Source of the DNA: Rhabdornis inornatus
Taxonomy: Eukaryota > Chordata > Aves > Passeriformes > Rhabdornithidae
Direction of reading: 5' to 3'
DNA: 64,000 bases
NCBI GenBank assembly: GCA_013397075.1
Contig: VWZS01009922.1
Span: forward strand, 2,323,496-2,387,495
Shown here: piece after piece, positions 55,501 to 64,000 of the stretch
Numbering within the stretch: the stretch's first letter is position 1
Layout: each line of letters starts with the position of its first letter
Notes under the pieces: model-generated
The model's input: the letters and a program-made list of their open reading frames with translations, nothing else
Database searches by the model: none
Told to the model about the DNA's origin: nothing
Position numbers and translations under genes: made by a program

Positions 55501-58500
55501 TACTAGTATCACCTTAAGAGCTTGAAAATTGAGCATACAGCTGGAAAAAAAACCCCAAACCTCCACATTAGAATGTTTTTTTGGCACCTGCTTTGCTTCT
55601 TAACATAAACTAATTTTACCTTCCATAGAAAAGTTACCAAGAGAGTGAGACACAGGACACAGCAATAAGGAAAGAAAGGGTAATAAAAGGTTGTGACAGT
55701 TATTCAGGACTTTGGCTCAGATAAAAAAAGGCCAGACCAAAACAAAAACAAAATCAACCAACAACAAAATACCAAAAACCAAAATGGAACTTCATTCTAT
55801 TCATTTTAGCAGTTTCACTACAGAGATTTACACTCTCCAACTTTGTAGTTCTATAGTTCCATCAAAGGAAGGAGCAACAGGGATACAGTCACAGACTTTA
55901 ACCCAAGCTTTATTTACTTTTGTTTTTAAGGAGAGTCACGTGAAATTTCCAACAATTCAGCAAGATTTTACAAAACTGAAGAACTGCCAAGATACCTCCC
56001 TAAATTCTAATATATTTTTCCCTCATGGGCAACCTTTGAACATTCCTACAAAATATTTACAATGCAGATATAGCAGTGTTGCAGGATGAAAAGCTGAAGT
56101 TCAAACTACCTAGAAACACAGCAGGACTAAAATCAAATTCCTACAACTGTGATATGACCACCAAAACATTGAGCAGTATTAAAATAAATTAAGATTTTAA
56201 AACCCCAACAACTTAAAAAGCAAGGATTCCTAGAAAACTATTTCACTATTCCTTGTTACTTATAATAAGGCAACCTTCAAGAAAAACAGACTTAAGAAAA
56301 GTCTATCATGTTAATGCAGACTTATTTCTGTGACTAAATCTGTACTTAGCACTGGTGTACAGACAAGTGAGATATCTTTATGATGTCCAACAGAGCTGGC
56401 AGCTCCACTGAGCACAGCCTATAAATCCCTGTCACAGCTGTAAATCTATAACCAGAGAGATCCTGACACAGCCTGGGTACATGATCCCCATGTGAAAACA
56501 CAGCAGTGGTTACAGGCAAGATACACAGCACAAGCAGCCACCTAAAGCAAACCTAGGCATAATTACACAACCACCTCTTGCTAATCTCCTTTTCATGCTT
56601 TAAGGAAGGGGTAAAGGCAGTTATGAAAAGTAGAATTATTTGCTCCTACTAACCTTAACAGACAAAAACCATAGATGTAGCTTAGGTTTGTCATTGAGGC
56701 AGATGACAGTGGGAAGTGAATAATTCCATTGTAAAATACCTGTTTAAAATAAATAGAATGAACTGCTTCCTGGAAGTACAGCTCTTTCTCAAGTACAGTG
56801 GACACCTAAATATCCATATAGTTACAGAAGTAGGATTTATATCCCCCTAATTAGAGAAACTCTATACCTTAAAGCAGTAGATGCAATAGGAAAAAGCTTA
56901 AAATTCTTAATCAAGAATGGCATCCAAATGTCACAGAATGAAAACTCTGCATAGTTGCCGTGTCTTAGTAATCCCTTTGGTCATGTTTGTACTTGAAGCA
57001 AGAGCATCTTAAGGGTTGGGCTGACTTGGTATACCTGCAACAGATCAACCTGTTAACACTGCTAACATAACCAAAATCCTCCAGTCCTACTGAGTGTTTT
57101 ATATACTTTGTAAGTGCCTACCAAGAAGTGAACACACTGTCAACATAGACAAAAGCAGGAAACACAGGACCTCAGCTTTAAATATTCTAGCTTCTCTTCC
57201 AGTAGCCTAGAGGATTTTCTCAAATGGTAACACCCAAGCATGAATAACAACTTGAGTCATCTTCACGATAAATAGGAGTGGCAGGGAAGATTTTCAAAAT
57301 GATGGGAGAGACAGTGAAAACTATAATTCACTGTTCTTCCTGGTTTTTCAATTTGCCTTCAGCTGTTAAGGCAGGTAAAAGTTTCAACTCTCAAAAAGCA
57401 CAGCCTGGTTTTCATTAAAAGAAACTCTTCAGGAGAACTAGAAAGGTATGGAATAATTTACATATTTTATTTAAGCATTGATTAGAGAGTGTGTTTTTAT
57501 ATATAGCCAAAATAAAAAAAGCATATAAACATTAATATATTCATATGTTTTTATTACACTATGTGGTATTTTCACAAATACCCAAAAAGCAATCATCTCA
57601 CAGACTCCTAAAAATGTGCCCTGTATGATAAAGGCAAAATCACAGGTTTTCGAGCCACAGCTGGGACAACTGAAATGTCATAACCTTAAAAAAATTTAAA
57701 GCACATGCAGCAGAATCAGTATGAGCCTTTAGCATTATCACGCCGAGGAGCAGTGGTGGTCGTGACCTCCCTCATCCCACATGCTTCTGGAACACACTCG
57801 TGATGCAAGCAGAAATATACTTAGTATGTACGGACAGAAAACCTCAAATATGTTCTCAGTTCCTTTTTGAAGGTTAAAGCTGCATACTCCTCATGGAACT
57901 TTGTCAAAAGGAGCATGGTGAGCACATGACAAGCCATCCTTTGGTGAACCTTACCATGTTTTGTCCCCTGCAAGGAAAACCCTAGAAAATTCCGTATTAC
58001 AAATCAGTGCACATTGCAACTTCCAAGTTGAGACAAGATACTAAGTTATCTAAAATCCAGAAGCCCACAAGACATGAGTGATGTCTGCATGAGCAATCTG
58101 ATGCCTGCAATTCCTGAGGTGCCTGTCTTTACATCAGTGAGGCTCCCTCGGTAGACTGTATCCTGCCAGTGCGCATGCTTGCAGATGTTGTCATTCTGGA
58201 CATGCTCAGCGCTATTTTGTGCCTAAGGCTGTCCCCCATTGACAAATTAGGTATTCCTGTATCTGAGTAAAGGCAAAGTTTAGCAGGCATGAAAGCAGTA
58301 TGCATGACACAGACTAGCTGTCCCAAGAGAAGCCAGCTGCTGTGCAGAGAGGTGCACGAGTCCTGCAGCCCAGAGGGAAGACAGCACAGAACGCGTGACT
58401 CATTTGCCAGCACTGGAGTCACTCGTGGTTGAACCCACGACTACATCTGGGGCTGGTAACACAACAAGCCACAGCCTGTCCTGAGGCCTCAAGGGCAAGT

Positions 58501-61500
58501 GGCAAAGCACAGCTTGCACCCACATAACTACACATTCTCCACTGCTAATCCATACCAGCAACTGAAAATAGTCCCTGAGCTGCATCATGCCCCAAATCTT
58601 GCCTAGGCATTGTCCAGAGGAGAGCTGACAAATGCCAGAACAGGCCAGGGAACACATGACCAAGGACACCCCTGATGACTGTGGGGCAATACTTAAGCCC
58701 AAACTATTGTCCCTTTGAGGTCAGTAGTACAAACTCAGCCCCAAATACCCAGCGCTTGCTGCCTGGCCTTACTTGGCCACCTATCAAAAAGATTTTAGAT
58801 TCATTCTTTTAACATAACAGTAAACCACTTATCCAGTAACCTAATGTACCAAATGTTAACAGTGTGACCATTCCTACTTCTTCCTGATTTAAAAGAAATC
58901 ACTTAAGATGTCAAAACCAAAGAGGATTTTAAACAGCATGTTTCATATGCTGCTAACCTACTTTCAGAGGAACTGTAGGACTTCAGACACACCTAACAGA
59001 AACCCCTACTGTGAAGGATACAAACCACAAGAAAATATATTAATTCCCCTTTCTAGATGCTCAACTCCTCCTTACAAAGAGCACAGAAACCTAATTTGAA
59101 ACTGTACATCCAAAGAAAGGCACTAAGCACTTGAGAACAGTGAACTCCCCAATAACTGTGTCCTTGTACAATCAAGGACCAGGGGGCTGCATAGCTAAGC
59201 CTGTACTGTTCCAAAGTACTAAAGAGCACTTGCTGACCTGTAACTGCTCACAGGTTTACCCCGACCTGGATTTGTCTAATGCTCTTTACACAAACCCTAA
59301 ACAAATTGTTTAATATTTTTTTCCTTAATGCATCATCAAAGTAGGTCTGCTGTTACTCCAGCTCAGCGAGTTTGTCATATTAATGCAATAATATATTCTT
59401 TGGGAATACTTGGTTTTGAGCACGAAGGCACTTCTGCCTCAGTGAGCTGCATAATTTAAAACCAACAGAAGTCTTTGGAGTGGGATGAGGTATTTAAGTA
59501 TAAACACTGACTACACAATTAGTTGACAAATACTTATTGCAAACATCGAGTTATGTTAAATCAATGCTGCGTGATAAAACAATACTGTAGATCTCACTGC
59601 AAATGTTGAATTGACAATAGAAACCACAGAAAAGAAGAAGCTAAAAAAGGAGAAACATTATGCAGCACAGTTTAGGCAATGCTACATGAAAGAAGTTATA
59701 AATAAAGCAAAGTACGCTGGTCTACTTCTGCTCATATTTTAACTATTAAGAGAAGTAACTTCATGAAGCTATCTTTATCTTGCATCAGTCATTAAAATTC
59801 CAAAACATACTACAACTCCAAATCACAACATATATCAATACCCGTGTTCCTCCCTCCTTAGAAAAATAAAAACACTAACTAGGACACCATGTATTCAAGA
59901 GAAATACAGCCAAAGAAGGCTACAGTGTCTACAGCTGCAGTGCAATGCAGTGCTTTAATTTCACATCTGTTTGTTATTCACACAAAGACAAACATGAAAA
60001 CCACAGCTGAAGTTACCAGACCAAAGCAGGCTGTGAATGAATTCCCTTTAACCTGCCACAATGAACCAACACAATTCTGTTCTGAGCCTTTGGAGGATTG
60101 CAGGTGGTGATGCAGCTGACCCCCATCCCTGTTAACAGCAAGAGCTACCACATAACCTTGTAAAACTCCAGTCCTAAGAAAAATATCCCTTGGAATACTC
60201 CTAGTGCTCACACGAACGAGCCAACAAGTTAACAGAACACTATGGTCTGTAGAGCCAACCAGGAAAGTGTGAAGTGCTTCTGTCTCTAACTTGCTTTACC
60301 TTCAGACAAGGCAACAGTTGGCCTGCAACTCCAGTGGAGAAGAACAAGACCCTTTCACTACTCCAACACTGTACATGTGAAAGGGCATTTGCAAGGAGCA
60401 CATTCTCTAAGCAGCAGCATGAAAAACATGTACCTTGCTTGTACCTCCCCATTCAGACAGAGCTTGTGAGCAGAATGGAAGCTGAGAGGCAGGGAAATAC
60501 AGCTGGATGGCTTTTCAGATACAACAAAGATTCTCCACAGGCATTTACTTCCTTGAATGACACAGCAAAAACACCCCACAGATATTTCACTCAAAACAGA
60601 TTGAAAACTGACAGACTTTGTGTTTGATTTGCTTGCCTGAAAACCTGTTCTTCCTTGTTTATTCCTAACAAACTGCAGCAAACAGCAACAATACTTAGTC
60701 AAAGATGTGACATGGCAGTTGACAGGGCTTTCTCTAAGGGAAATTCAGATATTCTGGAATTTGTTCACATAACATTCATTTGAGATATTCAAAACAATTA
60801 CTTTTTTGGGTGGCCACAAGAGAGGTCAAACTGACAGAATTATGGAAAAGGCTGAACATGAACTTCCAGACTGGCAGGTAACAAGCATCCCTTTCATAGG
60901 AAACAGACTTTAACAATGGAAGAGTTTAAATCGCATTTCTATAAGTATGATAAAAATGAAGCAAAGGCTATTCTGCATCTTTGAGTCTAAAGTGATTTCA
61001 GTTCCCATTAAAGTTACAAAATCAAAATAGTGCTCAAAATACTGTAAGTGAGCACAAATTCACAGTAGAGAAAAATATTGTACAGTATTTCTATTTTGCA
61101 AATAAAAATTATGCAGCATTATTAACATATTCTAAGCTGATCTTCGCATAATCTTCATCTGGAAGCATCATAACCTCACTGGTAAATATTTCAGTGGTTA
61201 TATGGGACTTCTTCTTTCAGGGTTTGATGAGGATTTAAGAAAAAGGAAGTACTTTTCACATGATTTAGTCAGTATGTACTTGCCCCTTTTTAAAAATCAA
61301 GAATTACTGAGAAGAACCTTCAACTGATTTCCAGCCTTTATTTTGTCTAGCTATGTTTTTTTTTTTTTTTGTTAAAAGAAAGGATGACCTAGAAAAGTTT
61401 CATTTCCTTCCTAAAGCCCAGATGACTAAATCAACTAGCTATGCAAAAGCAATAAACATACTCACAATGAGTAGCTAAGGAGTAGTATATTATCTTCAGA

Positions 61501-64000
61501 AAACAGTAAAAAACATTCACTTGATGCAGCTTCCCAAGTCAGGTAAAGGTCAGATGCATCAGAGACTTTTTTTTCAGAGAAATTACACAAGGCATTTCTC
61601 CTCACAAAAGCTCTGTGACAAGTAAAACTGCAATAAATTCAAGCTATTCGGTATTAAATTGCTCAATCCTTTTAAATCTATCATTGAAGCCCTGATTTTT
61701 AAAGCAGTCAGAAGAATGAGCAACAACTGAAGCAGACAAGCCTTGTAATGAAATGCAGTACCTGGGAGCGTGGAGGACAAAAGAACTAAACAAAAATACA
61801 TAGCAAGTAAGTGGGGAAATCATTAAGGAAATACTTGTAAATAAATGTTTTTCAGAAGTTTACATTCTTATTTACTAAAGTAGATGGTTTTGGGGTTTTT
61901 TTTACATAAACTGTACTCATTCCATGCTTTTCTTCTTCATTTTAACACTTTGGGGGGGGAGGGTGGTAAACAACAAAAAAAAACCCAAAAAACAAAACCA
62001 CTCTCTAACCGTATGAGGACACTTGAACTTTCTCGAGATTCCATCTTTCTTGGACTGTTTACAATTAACCCAAAGAAACCATTGGTGGCAAGACATTCTT
62101 TAGGAGTAAGAAGAAGGCATCTGGCTTTTCTCTACTCCTTTATCAAAGTGTTTGGAGGTTCAGAGGTATTTACTGGTATGAACTACATTTCTCTAATTGC
62201 CTGCCCATTCTTGAGGGAATTGCTAGTTAAGCAGACACTTGCAAACCTTGTACGCCATTGCAAGGAGGCAATACCCAGATAAAGAACTGCAGAAGAATAC
62301 AGTAAACCATTCTTTTGTTCAACAGTTAAGCCTTTCTGGGATACTTTAACTGCCTCCTCATGTCAGTATTTTCTCCTGTTTCTAATAAGCTAAACTTTTC
62401 AGGCAAAACCAGCCAATATTCAGATGTGAGGAAGAGGTAGATTTTCTGCACTAGAGGACTCATGTCTTTACATTTCTGTGTAGGACTTCAGGTCCTTTGC
62501 TGCAGTGACCCAAAGACTCAGCAAGACATTTTGGCAGAGAATGTTTCATTACTTCTCCTCCTCTGAGCACTCTGCCATTTACAGCTCACTGCCCTTCCTC
62601 CCCTCATGGGCAGCCAGAGCAGGCAATGGAAGCCAGCACAGAATCTTGGGGTGCCTGTACTGGCTGCCACAGCAGCCCTCAGCTTTTAAGAGAAACCTGC
62701 TGTGCCCTCTGGTGCCAAGCCTCCAACAACAGGAGACACTCACTGTCTGGAGCCTGGGGAGACCCAGACCTGGTGATATGGAGGTCGGTGAAGCAACAGG
62801 GCCCCTGGATACATATCATGCACATTTCTTTTCATCCCCCCCACTGGGCTCCACTCCACATCCTTCTATGGCACTAGGTGATCTTTGTAGGTCCCTTCCA
62901 ACTGAACTATTCCATAACACTCAAATCAGCCACCCCAAAATAGTATCAAACAGGTCTCTCTAGAAACTCAAGAAGAGAGAGTCAAAACATTAAAATACAT
63001 TCAAGTAGAGCACTCAAAAAAACTGAAGTAATCCTGTGCTTGATGACATTATAATTTATTTCACAAAAGCCTGCAACACCCATAATTTCTGAAAACACCT
63101 CTCTGGATTTTCCAGTCAGTCTGAAAGTCCAGATTATTTCCAGAAAGCCCAGTCTAAATCAGATTATCCTGCATGCCTTGTTTGAGTTACTGGGTAGAAA
63201 CTGGTGGATATGATGTACTGCTGATCAGTAAGATGGCTTCAAGATGGTTTGTAGAAGGTAGCAGGAGCCACTTCTTGCTTGTAGAGTCAAACCCAGGTAG
63301 TTCTGTACCTCTACCTTTTGTCCTCTTAAGGTTACAGTTACCAAACACCTTTTGCATGATTGCAAGTTTCCTAAAATAGTGTCTGCCTATTAAAATACCC
63401 CTTCCTCTCAAGAACTAAAAGATATGGGATCAGTTCTAAAATGGTTGCTTTGTGTCTCTCTGATCAAAATTACCAGCTTCTATAGTCTCCTGCTTTGTGG
63501 CATAAGCCTATTTCTGGTTTATAAGTAACGAACAATGAAAAGAAACAAATGTTTGATTTACTGAAATACAGCCTAAAAAAACAACCCAACCTGCCAGCAT
63601 TTTATTTTAATAGCATCCAAAACTACTAAAGTGACTGAAATGCAAAGGACAACACAAAACAATATTTTAAGTACTATTAGCAAACATATCAGATGCCCAG
63701 AACTGAGGCCCTATGGCCAAGTAGGAATAGCAACTGGATAAAAATTAACTTTCAAATAAAAGCATATAATTTATTGCTGACTTTGGTACCAAAACACAGT
63801 TAAGGGTATTACCCTTATGATTTATGCAAGACTAGTAAAATGATGCTGGCTTACAATCATGTAAATCAGCAGACCTATGTTGACTTCTTCCTCTGACATG
63901 TTCCCTTTCTCTAAAACCAGAAGACATGCCAAAACTAATCCTGTTTTGCTCTTTTAATTTATTTTTCTAGAATCAAATCTCAGCAAGACTTCAACTTATT
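49588..64000 (-). other. RB1: RB1 giant intron, part upstream of LPAR6
   Basis: About 14.4 kb of AT-rich intron running off the window. It contains a GC-rich patch at about 54880-55110, another moderately GC-rich patch with overlapping - strand ORFs at about 58130-58700, a 15-T run at 61356-61370 and a CR1 tail near 62850. RB1 exon 17 (S-L-L-A-C-A-L-E-V-V-M type peptide) was searched for by eye and not found. Confidence 0.8.
62850..62916 (+). mobile_element. CR1 LINE 3'-terminal fragment
   Basis: GGTGATCTTTGTAGGTCCCTTCC, then AACTGAACTATTCCATA, matches the 3' terminus of CR1 in the forward direction. Only the last 50-70 bp are convincing. It is the only fragment here on the + strand. Confidence 0.75.

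Noticed and set aside
62505..62963. 152-codon + strand ORF
   Set aside because: Its 3' part reads through a CR1 3'-terminal fragment, which is non-coding in the element, and no CR1 reverse-transcriptase motif is seen in the rest.
28354..64000. Possible RB1 exon 17 or further upstream exons
   Set aside because: No minus-strand segment encodes the expected pocket A peptide with proper splice borders, so the intron is taken to run beyond the window. A tBLASTN with RB1 would settle it.

Overview
The window reads as vertebrate, most likely bird, nuclear DNA. It has long AT-rich introns, GT-AG spliced exons, and a low repeat load whose only recognisable transposons are short fragments of the avian/reptilian CR1 LINE 3' end. 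Nothing prokaryotic is present. Three protein-coding genes can be identified, in the order RCBTB2 (+), RB1 (-), with LPAR6 (+) nested inside RB1. This matches the conserved vertebrate RCBTB2-RB1/LPAR6 neighbourhood.

Region 1 (1 to about 19,300) holds the 3' two thirds of RCBTB2 on the + strand. Eight coding exons join in frame to 378 codons plus a stop at 15843-15845. They encode the later RCC1-type beta-propeller repeats, the BTB/POZ domain and the C-terminal BACK-like tail. The 5' exons lie upstream of the window. A 3'UTR of uncertain length follows, with several AATAAA signals between 16449 and 19572.

Region 2 (about 20,290 to 28,353) holds the 3' end of RB1 on the - strand, convergent with RCBTB2. 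Ten exons, equivalent to human exons 18-27, join in frame to 365 codons plus a stop. They encode the spacer before pocket B, pocket B itself, and the C-terminal domain with its CDK sites, E2F/DP-binding core, cyclin/PP1 docking motif and nuclear localisation signal. Exon lengths match those I recall for human except for one extra codon each in exons 23 and 25.

Region 3 (28,354 to 64,000) is one very large RB1 intron (human intron 17). Exon 17 was not found and presumably lies beyond the window. The intron contains the intact single-exon gene LPAR6 (48349-49371, +), a lysophosphatidic acid GPCR transcribed antisense to its host, preceded by a GC- and CpG-rich promoter-like island. The remainder is AT-rich intron with a few CR1 fragments, low-complexity tracts and small hairpins.

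The genes do not form a pathway. RB1 is a cell-cycle repressor, RCBTB2 a propeller-BTB protein and LPAR6 a membrane receptor. Their link is the nested, tail-to-tail arrangement. I found no convincing undescribed system. The points most worth checking are exon-by-exon GC3 swings in RCBTB2, a perfect 12-bp hairpin just inside RB1 intron 26, a 178-codon ORF antisense to the RB1 3'UTR, and residue changes at RB1 regulatory sites.
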